Notes: generated from the sequence alone by a model not told the origin. A stretch of 64,000 bases of DNA from Nostoc sp. UHCC 0926 (GCF_028623165.1 NZ_CP117768.1:1860001-1924000), one strand, 5' to 3'. Shown: positions 35,956 through 45,458, counted from the stretch's first letter. A program made the numbers and translations.

Positions 35956-36675
35956 GTGGTTCCAATCAGAGATAATAATCCCACAAAAATCACACCTTAT
36001 GTAACTTATGGACTGATTGCTGCCAATGTCCTCGCTTTTCTCTATGAAGCCAATCTTCCCCCGCAAGCATTAAATGGATTTTTACACTTTGCGGCTGTAG
36101 TTCCACGAGAACTCACTTTAAGCTTTGCTGGTACTTCTCTACATCAACCAGTGCCAGAGTGGGCAACTTTGATTACCTCACAATTTTTGCACGGTGGTTT
36201 CTTGCACTTAGCAGGCAATATGCTGTTTCTCTGGATTTTTGGTAACAACGTTGAAGATAAGTTAGGTCATGCCAAATATTTACTGTTTTATTTATCTTGC
36301 GGTGTTTTGGCATCCTTAACCCAGTGGTTCTTCGCTCAAGATTCTAGCATTCCTTCTTTGGGTGCAAGTGGTGCGATCGCAGGCATTCTGGGAGCGTACA
36401 TTCTCCGCTTTCCCAACGCCGAAGTTCTCGGCATAGTGCCTTTAGGGTTTTTCTTCCCAACTTTCCGTGTCCCGGCATATTTCTTTTTGGGATTCTGGTT
36501 TCTCGAACAAGCCTTCTACGGATTTGCTAGCCTCGAAACACCTACCAACATCGGTATGGAAAGCGGCGGTATTGCGTACTGGGCCCATGCAGGTGGGTTT
36601 ATCTTTGGGGCAATTCTCGGCCCACTCTTGGGTTTATTTAACGATAAATCCCAGGAAGAAGCTTGGTACAAATAA
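35956..36675 (+). CDS. Rhomboid family intramembrane serine protease (copy 1)
   Basis: It is predicted to cleave transmembrane substrates within the membrane. GTG 35956 gives 239 residues beginning MVPIRDNNPTKITPYVTYGL, and an AGGAAAAA tract lies just before it. Six membrane helices are visible. The catalytic Ser138 is in LGASGAIAGILG and His211 in AYWAHAGGF. The oxyanion-region motif HGGFLHLAGNMLFLWIFG is intact. It is followed by a close paralogue in the same orientation. It looks fully active. Confidence 0.93.
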   Translation: MVPIRDNNPTKITPYVTYGLIAANVLAFLYEANLPPQALNGFLHFAAVVPRELTLSFAGTSLHQPVPEWATLITSQFLHGGFLHLAGNMLFLWIFGNNVEDKLGHAKYLLFYLSCGVLASLTQWFFAQDSSIPSLGASGAIAGILGAYILRFPNAEVLGIVPLGFFFPTFRVPAYFFLGFWFLEQAFYGFASLETPTNIGMESGGIAYWAHAGGFIFGAILGPLLGLFNDKSQEEAWYK

Positions 36676-36801
36676 TTTTTCATAGTATCGTAGTGACCCT
36701 CAATTATACTGATTAATTTAATAGGTGAAATTGCTTAACCTTCGCAACTGCTAGCCTTACAAGCTATATTGCAGTTAATCAATAATTTAGGAAAAACACC
36801 T

Positions 36802-37473
36802 GTGTTTCCCCTCTACGACGAAAATCCGACGCGAATCACCCCGTATTTCACCTACGGGTTAATTGGCATGAATATTTTAGTTTTTATTCACGAGGCGAGC
36901 CTATCACATGCACAATTGAATCAGTTTTTAAGTCAGTATGCAGTAATACCTCAAGAGTTAACCACCAATTTGAGTGGAGAGTGGATAACGTTATTTACGT
37001 CGCAATTCTTACACGGCGGTTGGTGGCACTTAATCTCTAATATGTTGTTTCTCTGGATTTTTGGCAACAATATTGAAGATCGATTAGGTCATGCCAAATA
37101 TCTGATTTTTTATTTGGCGTGTGGTGCTTTAGCTGCCTTGTGCCAATGGTTCATTGGCATGAATTCTGAGATTCCTTCCTTGGGGGCAAGTGGTGCGATT
37201 TCTGGGGTTTTGGGTGCGTACATTATCCGCTTTCCCCAGGCTAAAGTCATGACCTTAATATTTTTGGGGATTTTCATCACCACAATCAGAGTTCCAGCAA
37301 TAGTAATAATTGGACTGTTTATTGTGCAAAATGTGATATCCGGTCTTGCTACCCTGCAAACAGCCGCTAACATGACTGTGCAAACTGGTGGAGTTGCCTA
37401 CTGGGCCCACATTGGTGGTTTTGTTTTTGGGATAATTCTTGCTCCTTTATTTGGGTTGTTTAGGCGCGACTAA
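36802..37473 (+). CDS. Rhomboid family intramembrane serine protease (copy 2)
   Basis: GTG 36802 (MFPLYDENPTRITPYFTYGL, preceded by AGGAAAAAC) mirrors the start of copy 1 and gives 223 residues. Ser130 lies in LGASGAISGVLG and His203 in AYWAHIGGF; HGGWWHLISNMLFLWIFG is conserved. It differs from copy 1 through most of the loops, so the duplication is old. A TTG further upstream keeps the frame open but lacks homology. The two genes are probably cotranscribed. Confidence 0.93.
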   Translation: MFPLYDENPTRITPYFTYGLIGMNILVFIHEASLSHAQLNQFLSQYAVIPQELTTNLSGEWITLFTSQFLHGGWWHLISNMLFLWIFGNNIEDRLGHAKYLIFYLACGALAALCQWFIGMNSEIPSLGASGAISGVLGAYIIRFPQAKVMTLIFLGIFITTIRVPAIVIIGLFIVQNVISGLATLQTAANMTVQTGGVAYWAHIGGFVFGIILAPLFGLFRRD

Positions 37474-37559
37474 GCAATTCAAAATTCAAATTTTCACTGT
37501 GCAACGTCGGAAAAACAATTACCAATTCGCCATCTACCTTTGCAATATTTGGGAAATTA

Positions 37560-39734
37560 TTAGTTTTTCCTGGCACCCGCTGAAACTTCTTCTGATTCTT
37601 CTACCTCAGATGCAAATCTTGATGATTGTACGACTTGTTCAGGTACAGAAACGATGATATCAGTACCATTGATAATTACTCCCAATAACCCCAGCTCCGA
37701 TTCAACCAATTGATCAATAGCTTCACCTAGCATGTTCTCTTGTGTATAGTGTGGTCGCGCCACAAGTACAATCCCATCGCTGTAGGGTTGAATTAATAAA
37801 GGGTCATTGGATATGCTGAGGGAGCTTGTGTCTAAAATTACTAAATCAAACCGTTCGCGGACATCTTCCATTAGCCGCCGCATTTCGCTGGATTCAAGAA
37901 TAGCAGCGGATTGCCGCACAGGGCCAGGGCTGGGAAGAATGTATAAATTTTGAACATCAGGAACTAAACGAATACATTCACTTAAGTTAGCGTAATAACG
38001 CAGGGGTTCAATACTGGCGTCGGGGTCAGGAATTACTTTTAGGGATGTACAACGGGAAGGCGATCGCAAATCTATTTCGATAATCAAGGTTCTTTTACCA
38101 GCACGGGCAGAAGCGATACCCAAGTTATAAGCACTTGCCGTTTTCCCCTCTAGGCTACTGGTGCTAGTAATCAACACTACCTTTAAGGTTTTACCACCAA
38201 TCCGGCGCAGATTACTGCGGAATTTCTCATAAAATTCTAAATAAGGAGAATCCGCAGAAAGTACCACAGGCACTGCTTCTTTATCCAAATCATCAACTGG
38301 CATTAAAGGCAATTCTCCCAACAGTGCCACTTCCCGTTGCTTGAGGCTCTCGCGGATATCCTCCCTGGTTTTGAAAGTTCCTTCCAGCGCTCCCAGTAAA
38401 AATATCACCCCGCCACCAACCAACACACCTAAGAAACCACCCACAGCAAGGGTAATAGGTACACTCTTGGGTGGTTTGACATCGACAACGACTGTCGGGC
38501 GTCTGGCAATGCTAAGGCTGCTGGTAGTTTCTGCTTCTGCGGTTTTAGCATCAGTTAGCTTCGCCTGCATTTGGTCATAGATGGCTTTTTTGAGTCCAAC
38601 CTCTTGTTCTAAACGCGATCGCTCTAATTGCTTATTGGGTATGAGAGAATACTCTCGCCGTAGTAGTGCTTCTTGTTGAATTTCTTGGGCTAGTTGTTGT
38701 TGAAGCGTCTCCCCCTGCGTTTGCAACGCCACCATCTGGTTTGCCAATTGCTGCCGGGCTGGATCTAAGCTACTTTGGGTGCGAATACCTGCAACGGTAC
38801 CCTGAAGTGGAGCCGCCGTACCATCACCACCTAACACCTCAGCGGCACGTTGTTGCAGCAATTCCTCAGCAGCTTGTTTCTGACGCTGCAATTGAATCAT
38901 CGTTGGGTGTTCCGGTCGCAAATCTTTTCTGAGTAAAGCGATTTGCGATTCACTTTGATAAATTTGCGTTCGTAAATTACCAATAATTGGATCGGCACTC
39001 AAAGCAGAAGAAATATAAGCTTGTCCAACTGTTAAGCCTAACTTACTTTGGATACTGCGAACTTGACCATCAACTCCAGAAATAGTTAATTGAATTTGCC
39101 GTTGGAGATTTTGGCTAGCAGTAATGGCGCTTAACAAGCTGCCATTCTCTGCTGCCAATATTGCCGTTCGCTCTATGCGATCGTACTGTTCTAACTTCTT
39201 TTCAGCAATTTGCAATTCCCGTTTAGCTTGTGGTAAGCGATCGTTAATCTTTTGAATAATTGCTTGTAATCGCCCAGTATTGATATCACTGCTCAACTTG
39301 ATCATTGATTGCATCAATTCCGCCAAGACCTGTATAGCTCGTTTGGCGTCACTATCTACATATTTCAACTCCAAGATATTAGATTCCAACTCCCCACTTC
39401 TGGGGTTTTTTTTAGGTATAGAAAGAACGACACTAGCACCGAGCTTATTCGGTTTGACATCGACTTTCTCTGCGACTGCTGCAATTATCTGGTTTGATAG
39501 TAAAACTTCCTGATTTAGTTCTTTTCCTTGCTGTTGGATTTGACTACCAGTTGCCGAGAAAGAAACTGGTGGACCACTATAGGTAAGTGCAGCAGATGCT
39601 ATGTAACTAGTAGGTGGCTCTGGCTGCATAGCCACCACAGTTGACCCTGCTACAATTAGAGCAAAACTAGCTAGTCCAATCCACTTGTACTTATCAAAAG
39701 CAATAAGATAGCGCTTAACAATTGGTGGGGTCAT
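37560..39734 (-). CDS. Wzc/GumC-like polysaccharide co-polymerase with a kinase-like domain
   Basis: An inner-membrane chain-length/export protein of 724 residues. N-terminal Wzz domain with membrane span WIGLASFALIVAGSTVVAMQ, long coiled coils (residues about 150-420), second span LAVGGFLGVLVGGGVIFLLG, then a BY-kinase-like domain. The P-loop is TSTSSLEGKTASA, Walker A' LIIEIDLRSPSR and Walker B FDLVILDTSS, where most family members have DTPP. The C-terminal tail has no tyrosine cluster, so autophosphorylation as in Wzc is doubtful. It lies downstream of the SLBB export gene and probably works with it. Confidence 0.9.
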   Translation of the reverse strand: MTPPIVKRYLIAFDKYKWIGLASFALIVAGSTVVAMQPEPPTSYIASAALTYSGPPVSFSATGSQIQQQGKELNQEVLLSNQIIAAVAEKVDVKPNKLGASVVLSIPKKNPRSGELESNILELKYVDSDAKRAIQVLAELMQSMIKLSSDINTGRLQAIIQKINDRLPQAKRELQIAEKKLEQYDRIERTAILAAENGSLLSAITASQNLQRQIQLTISGVDGQVRSIQSKLGLTVGQAYISSALSADPIIGNLRTQIYQSESQIALLRKDLRPEHPTMIQLQRQKQAAEELLQQRAAEVLGGDGTAAPLQGTVAGIRTQSSLDPARQQLANQMVALQTQGETLQQQLAQEIQQEALLRREYSLIPNKQLERSRLEQEVGLKKAIYDQMQAKLTDAKTAEAETTSSLSIARRPTVVVDVKPPKSVPITLAVGGFLGVLVGGGVIFLLGALEGTFKTREDIRESLKQREVALLGELPLMPVDDLDKEAVPVVLSADSPYLEFYEKFRSNLRRIGGKTLKVVLITSTSSLEGKTASAYNLGIASARAGKRTLIIEIDLRSPSRCTSLKVIPDPDASIEPLRYYANLSECIRLVPDVQNLYILPSPGPVRQSAAILESSEMRRLMEDVRERFDLVILDTSSLSISNDPLLIQPYSDGIVLVARPHYTQENMLGEAIDQLVESELGLLGVIINGTDIIVSVPEQVVQSSRFASEVEESEEVSAGARKN

Positions 39735-39752
39735 GGTCGCTTCGCTCCAATT

Positions 39753-39837
39753 TAAAATTCAAAATGACGCTCGCAGACTCGCTCTAAGCGAAGCCATGCC
39801 GCAGGCTTTACGCTGCGCTAACAAAATTCAAAATTAG
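39753..39837. repeat. Dispersed repeat with AAAATTCAAAAT flanks and GCCGCAGGCTTTACGC core
   Basis: The element lies between the Wzc-like and export genes and contains GACTCGCTCTAAGCGAAGCC and GCCGCAGGCTTTACGCTGCG. The GCCGCAGGCTTTACGC core recurs in the element at 42629-42723. AAAATTCAAAAT borders both sides, resembling a target duplication. Confidence 0.65.
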
Positions 39838-40014
39838 GAAGCACCAAACTAAAGATAGTGGCTTTGATATAAAAACGCTATCAACTTCCTACTATATATA
39901 TCGGTTGATATCTTTAATATTTTTCCATTAAGGAATTTAAAGAGAAGTTGGAGATATGGCTTCCTCCACTCCCAACTATTTACAGATTGTACCCTTCTTT
40001 TAGAGTCACTAATT

Positions 40015-41370
40015 TTATCGATTGCCACCGAAGTCGTCAAAAAACCGGAGGAAGGATTGAACATTGAAGAAGGGTTGGGTAATGGTAGTCAGGAAATTAG
40101 TAATTTTACCGATGAGGTTCCGACCAACAACAATAACATCATTATCTTGAAGCGCCACATTTTGAGACGCATCACCTCCTAGAGCTTTTTTCGCATCAAG
40201 TTTCTGGGTAACAGCTTTACCTCGTTCCGGATCAAAGCGAACCAGAGCGATATCCCGGAGGTTAGCAGTATCGAGATTTACTCCTCCCAAAGCATCTACA
40301 AATGTACTGCCGTTAGGCAGTGCTTGAATGGAAAGACCTCCTGCTGCGTAGTTTAAAACCCGGACTTTAATCTGTGGTGTGGCCAAGGATGAACGTGCTA
40401 CCAAATTGCGGTCATAACCGTCATCATTACCAACTTCACGACGGGGGATAAGTATCGCATCTCCGTCTTGTAAGCGTAAATTAGGAATTGAACCGCCATT
40501 TTGCAGTGCTGCATATAAGTCAATAGTTTGTGAAATCACAGAACCATCGATTAACTTGCGGCGGACTTGTATTTGTCGGAGGTCTGCATTCAACGTTGAA
40601 CCACCAGATATTAGCAAGGCATCAGCAACACGGGGTGTTGATGAATTAATCGGATAAATTCCTGGTCGAAATATTTCCCCGCTAATGGTAACTTGAACTG
40701 GTCGCGTTCCTGCCAAGGATACAACTACGATTGGATCTGGTACAATGCGACTTAAACCTAAGCGAATTTTTTCTTGAGCTTCTTCCAAGGTTAAACCTTG
40801 TAATGATACCGTTCCCACTTGCGGCACTACGATGTTACCTTCTGGACTAATTACAGCTTGAAAACTTAAGTCTTGACGCTGCGTTGCTAAGGCTAAAACT
40901 ATTACTGGATCAACCACATAACGATTTAAACCCAAGCGAATTTTGTCTTGAGCTTCTTCCAAAGTTAAACCTTGTAAGGAAACTTTTCCCAGTAGCGGCA
41001 CCACAATGTTACCTTCTGGGTTGATTAAAGCTTGAAAGCTCAAATCTGGAAAGCGCTGAACCGAAACGCTAATTCCATCTCCTATTCCTAAGCGGTATGG
41101 GCCAGGAGGACGCTGAAGCACAACACTAATTGTATCTCCTGGTCCCAAGAGGTAGCGGCTGAGTTGGGGTGAAATTTCGTCATTTGCACCTGGAGGTACA
41201 ACCTCAGTACCCGGCACAGGCGGGGGGGGTTGTCCTGGTGATTGTCCTTGAGATGGAAAAGGCTGGGCAACAACAAGTTGGATAGGTGTTATTAAGAAAC
41301 CTCCTACTTGAAGACTGACAAAACACAGGGCGCTGAATGCACGCATATAAGAACTAGGATCTATGAACAT
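40015..41370 (-). CDS. Outer-membrane polysaccharide export protein (Wza-like, duplicated domain, SLBB)
   Basis: This 451-residue periplasmic/outer-membrane exporter has a signal-peptide-like start (MRAFSALCFVSLQVGGFL after ATG 41346; ATG 41370 is the other start). Two nearly identical polysaccharide-export units follow: GIGDGISVSVQRFPDLSFQA with GNIVVPLLGKVSLQGLTLEE, then DLSFQAVISPEGNIVVPQVG with TVSLQGLTLEEAQEKIRLG. SLBB-type domains follow (GEIFRPGIYPINSSTPRVAD). It is the first gene of the export pair with the Wzc-like protein. No lipobox cysteine is visible, unlike Escherichia coli Wza. Confidence 0.88.
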   Translation of the reverse strand: MFIDPSSYMRAFSALCFVSLQVGGFLITPIQLVVAQPFPSQGQSPGQPPPPVPGTEVVPPGANDEISPQLSRYLLGPGDTISVVLQRPPGPYRLGIGDGISVSVQRFPDLSFQALINPEGNIVVPLLGKVSLQGLTLEEAQDKIRLGLNRYVVDPVIVLALATQRQDLSFQAVISPEGNIVVPQVGTVSLQGLTLEEAQEKIRLGLSRIVPDPIVVVSLAGTRPVQVTISGEIFRPGIYPINSSTPRVADALLISGGSTLNADLRQIQVRRKLIDGSVISQTIDLYAALQNGGSIPNLRLQDGDAILIPRREVGNDDGYDRNLVARSSLATPQIKVRVLNYAAGGLSIQALPNGSTFVDALGGVNLDTANLRDIALVRFDPERGKAVTQKLDAKKALGGDASQNVALQDNDVIVVGRNLIGKITNFLTTITQPFFNVQSFLRFFDDFGGNR

Positions 41371-41600
41371 TGGTGCAGGAAATACTGATATAGGAATTAG
41401 TCGCGCCGAGTGGTTATTTTACTCTATGAATGTTCTAAATGTCTCTTGTGTCTGCAAGAATTTACCAATCAATAAGAGGAAAATTTTGCAGATATTAATG
41501 TTTTCTTCATATTTTAGCCGAGTTTCAGCCTGAAGGCAATTATAGAGATACTCATGACAATACCTTCGCCAAAAAAAGAGGATGAAGAGATAGGGCTGAT

Positions 41601-41646
41601 GTAGTTTTTGAGTTGTTGTCTTCCAAAACAACAACTCAAAAACTAC
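41601..41646. repeat. Perfect 19-bp stem hairpin (AGTTGTTGT/ACAACAACT core)
   Basis: Arms 41601-41619 and 41628-41646 are exactly complementary over 19 bases with an 8-base loop. No T run follows on either strand, so it is not a standard intrinsic terminator. It may be an element end, an mRNA-processing signal within the cluster, or a leftover of the adjacent transposase fossil. Confidence 0.85.
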
Positions 41647-41649
41647 AAA

Positions 41650-41763
41650 CAGATGATGTTCGATATCGTAATTTAGATTTAATCTCCAAGTTGCGTTGTG
41701 ATTCAGCATTATACTTGCTTTATCAAAACCCGGAACCGCAGCGTCGTTACCGCAAATATGGTG
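41650..41763 (+). pseudogene. Transposase remnant (IS4/IS701-like)
   Basis: The plus strand reads LQTDDVRYRNLDLISKLRCD followed by SALYLLYQNPEPQRRYRKYG. The LISKLRxDSALY and RRxYG elements are characteristic of IS4/IS701-type transposases as I remember them. It breaks off at both ends and is about 38 codons long. Confidence 0.55.
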
Positions 41764-41772
41764 TAACATACT

Positions 41773-42495
41773 TTACAAAGGGCCTGCCATCAATACAGCT
41801 TGCACTGTTTCTCCTATAGACTGGGCTAAAGACCAAGATGTTTCTACCTGCCCCAAAGGTTCTATTGGAATCAGAATGCTCACGGCCACCCAAGGAGTGC
41901 GTTGCTTACGCCACTGTGCCAATTGATCTGCTAAGAACCAGTGTAAAGGTGATGGATTTCCGCCGTCTGGCATAGCGTACCATTGTAAGACAGCGAAGGT
42001 TTGCTGTGGTGTGGAGGCGCGAAAGAACCTAGCTTCTACTTGAGTTTCCACATTAGAAGCCAACTTTGTAGGCGGTTTCACAGTAAATTTCGCAGAACGA
42101 GATTGAGCTAGATCCCACTTTCCCCAGCGTGACCTTCCCCAGCCGTTAACGTCTGTCCACTCTACCTCTGGTTGATCCATAGGCCCATTTTGCGGCAGCA
42201 AAAGCAGGATTGCCTGAGATTGGGAACCTTCTTTTTTAATTACCTGCAAAGACCATTTATGTTCGCCAATTTGCTGTTCTGCTTGTTCAAGAGTTTGCCA
42301 ACCAGGAAGGGCTAACCCAGTCTTGCGGATCTGTTTTAACTGGTTGAGGGTACTAACAGGTGGCGGTTGTTTCCATTGCCAGTGTCCTGTCAGGTATCCG
42401 GGAACCCCTCCCATTGCCAGCAGCAGTAGCAATAATAAAAGTGCTGCTACCTGACTCAATTGGTTTTCTTTGAAAAACTTGGAGAAGGAAATCAT
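41773..42495 (-). CDS. Cyanoexosortase system-associated protein
   Basis: The 240-residue protein has an N-terminal membrane anchor (LSQVAALLLLLLLLAMGGVP) and a globular outside domain with AGY/W-rich motifs: GYLTGHWQWKQPPPVSTLNQ and LPGWQTLEQAEQQIGEHKWS. It ends with PIEPLGQVETSWSLAQSIGE. Its position immediately after the exosortase gene matches the exosortase-associated proteins of cyanobacteria. The function is unknown; a chaperone or substrate-presenting role is inferred. Confidence 0.8.
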   Translation of the reverse strand: MISFSKFFKENQLSQVAALLLLLLLLAMGGVPGYLTGHWQWKQPPPVSTLNQLKQIRKTGLALPGWQTLEQAEQQIGEHKWSLQVIKKEGSQSQAILLLLPQNGPMDQPEVEWTDVNGWGRSRWGKWDLAQSRSAKFTVKPPTKLASNVETQVEARFFRASTPQQTFAVLQWYAMPDGGNPSPLHWFLADQLAQWRKQRTPWVAVSILIPIEPLGQVETSWSLAQSIGETVQAVLMAGPL

Positions 42496-42628
42496 CAGTA
42501 AAATTTATAATACTTAGGCAAAATTTTACTTCATAAAATCACACCATGAGTTCAGTAATATTTACGCATAGAGAAGAAGCAGGAGAGCAGGGTAAGAAGA
42601 ACTATTAATTATTAACCAATGCCCAATA

Positions 42629-42723
42629 CAACTCTTGGAGAGGCTGCGCCCTAAGCGTAGCTATGCCGCAGGCTTTACGCACGCCGGCTCCATCGAGCGT
42701 TCGCGTAGCGTCTCTAAGAGTTG
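42629..42723. repeat. Dispersed palindromic element between exosortase genes
   Basis: CAACTCTTGGAGAGGCTGCGC on the left pairs with GCGTAGCGTCTCTAAGAGTTG on the right over 18 of 21 bases. The interior has the GCCGCAGGCTTTACGC core shared with 39753-39837. Confidence 0.75.
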
Positions 42724-42761
42724 TCGAAATGCTCAGTACAAGTGCCCAATACCCAATGCTT

Positions 42762-43655
42762 CTAACTTTCTCCTTCTTGCTGAGTTTCTAGAGTTGTTGA
42801 GAAATAGTTATGAATCCCATTCAGTAAGGGCACTAATGACACCAGCATACAAGCAGAGTAGAGGTCACCACCCCAACCCTCATGCAGCCATTTAAAAGCC
42901 GCTTCTTGACCTGTGCCGTGAAAGAAAGTCAGTAAAGTATTACGAATGATATTGGCAGTAGTACTAACGATCGCAGCAATAGATAAAAACGATATACTTG
43001 TGCGGCGTGAAGACAAAGCATCTGTCCAATAAAGCAGCATCAAGCCTACGTAGAGAGTAGTAAACAACATTTTCAGCCCTGCACAATAGGGGGCAACCTC
43101 CACAATCCGTCCTCCCACGTAGAGATTTATCTCATCTACGGTTACTTGCATACCAAATTGATTCAGTATGAAGCCTGCTGTGCCAGCGATGAAGCTTTGG
43201 AGAGGCATGGTATAGGGAGCAATGAGATAGGGTACTGCCGTTGGAGTTGCCAAAAATACTAGTAGCAGGGGGAATCCTTGCGATCGCAAACCTGATATTC
43301 CCTTAAACCACAAGCATAATCCTGCCAGTATAACGGGCAAGGAAAGGTTAACCCACTCTGTAACACCGCTCAGATAAAACACTGCTCCTAATAACAATAA
43401 AACAGCGCCCAAAGGATGGATGGTATCTGGTAAACGTGTCCACTTTTTCCGGTTCATCCAGCCCAGATAAGCAGCAAATGGTAAACCAATAATCCCGTGA
43501 CTGAAATATTCGTGTTCTGTACTGATATTTTTGTGCAGCCAACCATCCAACCAGTGGAGCAATATAGGAGCATAAAGCAGCAGCAAAACGCCTAAAATAG
43601 CTAGATTTAACAAGCCTGACGCGTTTCTGTTTTTAACCTGTTGCTGGAGTGCCAT
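42762..43655 (-). CDS. Cyanoexosortase (archaeosortase/exosortase family transpeptidase)
   Basis: An integral-membrane cysteine transpeptidase/protease recognising PEP-CTERM tails. Eight or so helices are visible in 297 residues. The catalytic triad candidates are Cys191 in EVAPYCAGLKMLF, Arg238 in NIIRNTLLTFFHG and His258 in WLHEGWGG, in the order and spacing of exosortases. The next gene downstream is the exosortase-associated protein. I cannot tell by eye whether it is the A or B subtype. The PEP-CTERM protein at 11.3-12.3 kb is a potential substrate. Confidence 0.88.
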   Translation of the reverse strand: MALQQQVKNRNASGLLNLAILGVLLLLYAPILLHWLDGWLHKNISTEHEYFSHGIIGLPFAAYLGWMNRKKWTRLPDTIHPLGAVLLLLGAVFYLSGVTEWVNLSLPVILAGLCLWFKGISGLRSQGFPLLLVFLATPTAVPYLIAPYTMPLQSFIAGTAGFILNQFGMQVTVDEINLYVGGRIVEVAPYCAGLKMLFTTLYVGLMLLYWTDALSSRRTSISFLSIAAIVSTTANIIRNTLLTFFHGTGQEAAFKWLHEGWGGDLYSACMLVSLVPLLNGIHNYFSTTLETQQEGES

Positions 43656-43718
43656 GATTTTCAGTAATTCAAAAACTGTCAGTAGTCAGTGGTCAGATTT
43701 TTTGCCATTGAATTAACT

Positions 43719-44903
43719 TTAGGCTACCACGCTGCCAAGGTCAGCAGGGCATGAATTATCTGCCTTAGAACTTGTTGAGACTGCATTGGCGATCGCTGCA
43801 ACAACTTCTTTGACTTGGCTACTGCTCAAACCAGGATACATCGGTAATGATAATATTTGCTTTGACAGTTTTTCTGCTTGAGGAAAATCTCCAGGCTGAT
43901 AGCCTAAGTTGGTGAATGCTGGCTGGAGATGACAGGGAATTGGGTAGTGAATGCCAGTTTGAATTCCTACTGCTGTTAGTTTTTCCTGGAGTAGCTGGCG
44001 TTCTATTGGGCAAGAATCATCAATTTTAATCACATAAAGATGATAAACGTGTCCTGTAGCACTTTGATTTTCCATAGGGATAATGCCAGCAGTTGCTAAG
44101 GGTGCTAGTTCCTGATCATACTGCTGGGCAACAGTCAGGCGATCGCGATTCCACTGTGGCAAATATGGTAGTTTCTCGTGCAATACCGCTGCTTGTAAAG
44201 TATCCAGACGGCTATTTGTACCTGCTTCAGTATGAAAATACTTTTGCGATGCCCCATAATTTCGCAAGCGTCTCATCTTTTCGGCTACATCTGAATCTCG
44301 TGTCAGCAGCATTCCCCCATCCCCAAATGCTCCTAAATTTTTGCTGGGATAGAAACTAAAAGCTGCTGCTATTCCTACTGAACCAGCCTGATATCCGTCT
44401 CTTTCGGCGAGGTGTGCTTGTGCTGCATCTTCAAAAATTAGTAGTTTGTAGGTATCGGCAAAGTTTATTAGTTGGCGTGGTGATACCATTTGACCATAGA
44501 GATGCACAGGGATAATTGCTTTAGTCTGAGGCGTTATTGCCTTTGCTGCGGCCTCTAAATCAATTAAGGCTGTTTGGCGATCGCAATCTACCAGAATTGG
44601 CTTCGCGCCAGCCCGTATAACCCCAATCAAGGTGGCTATAAAAGTGTTTGCTGGTAAAATCACTTCATCGCCAGCACCAATATTACACGCTTGCAATCCG
44701 AGAGCGATCGCATCTGTTCCTGATGCAACACCAACTCCATCTTTTGCCCCAGACACTGCCGCAAATGCTGCTTCAAAATCTGAGAGGGCTTGCCCTAAAA
44801 TAAAATCTCCCTGTTGCAATACAGATTGGATTGCATATTGCAATTGCGTTTGAATTGGTTCGTGTTGTAACTTCAGGTTTACAAAAGGAACTCTAATAGT
44901 CAT
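43719..44903 (-). CDS. DegT/DnrJ/EryC1/StrS-family PLP aminotransferase
   Basis: This sugar aminotransferase-like enzyme acts in nucleotide-sugar modification for polysaccharides. ATG 44903 gives 394 residues; a second ATG three codons earlier exists. The active site has GVASGTDAIALGLQ, IFEDAAQAHLAER, and the PLP lysine in FYPSKNLGAFGDGG. The C-terminal half has the family HVYHLYVIKI and GIHYPIPCHLQPAF motifs. It is upstream of the exosortase gene in the same direction and probably adds amino sugars to the exported polymer. Confidence 0.92.
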   Translation of the reverse strand: MTIRVPFVNLKLQHEPIQTQLQYAIQSVLQQGDFILGQALSDFEAAFAAVSGAKDGVGVASGTDAIALGLQACNIGAGDEVILPANTFIATLIGVIRAGAKPILVDCDRQTALIDLEAAAKAITPQTKAIIPVHLYGQMVSPRQLINFADTYKLLIFEDAAQAHLAERDGYQAGSVGIAAAFSFYPSKNLGAFGDGGMLLTRDSDVAEKMRRLRNYGASQKYFHTEAGTNSRLDTLQAAVLHEKLPYLPQWNRDRLTVAQQYDQELAPLATAGIIPMENQSATGHVYHLYVIKIDDSCPIERQLLQEKLTAVGIQTGIHYPIPCHLQPAFTNLGYQPGDFPQAEKLSKQILSLPMYPGLSSSQVKEVVAAIANAVSTSSKADNSCPADLGSVVA

Positions 44904-44912
44904 TTTATTCAT

Positions 44913-45458
44913 TACCAGTTGTCCTTAAAAAAATATTCCTCACATGGAAAAAATAGAAAACCCTGCACAGTTTTCAGGATGAAATTGTAATAGGTTTAAT
45001 CTATTGGATAGAGACTTATATTAACTATCTAGGATTGTCAACCATCGGTGCTAGCTGTTATCAGTAAAAATGGCTACAAAAATTACACAACTATATTTTT
45101 TATAAGTAAATTTACTTCCAATATGCCAGTCAGAATTTTTTCTTCTGGACATAAAAAATGACAGCCCCTTTGTATTGTATCCTTAGCATTAGGTTACCCT
45201 AGCTGAATCCAAATCTAACGCACTCTGATTGCAAAATCTCAAACACTAAAGACTACACTAGTGCTAAATAAAGAACATTTAGCATCAGTAGCTAGGAAGT
45301 TGTAGATACCACGTCGCCGACTTAATGGAAGGGATAAAAAATTTTTGCCCCAAATTTGTTTGTCAGAGGCAAAATTAGGGAATGCTTAAAAATAGCAATT
45401 GATAACCCAGAAATAGGGCTTATATCAATTACAGTATCGAGAATTTATTAAGGTAACA
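44913..45458. other. Divergent promoter region, no gene
   Basis: It separates the minus-strand polysaccharide block from the plus-strand kinase-like gene. AT-rich; AAGG at 45450-45453 is the likely ribosome site of the kinase-like gene. No repeats or reading frames are supported. Confidence 0.55.

Larger units (their letters stand above)
41371..41772. other. Spacer between exosortase-associated and export genes
   Basis: It holds a perfect 19-bp stem hairpin (41601-41646), a transposase fossil (about 41650-41763) and otherwise AT-rich DNA. Confidence 0.7.
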
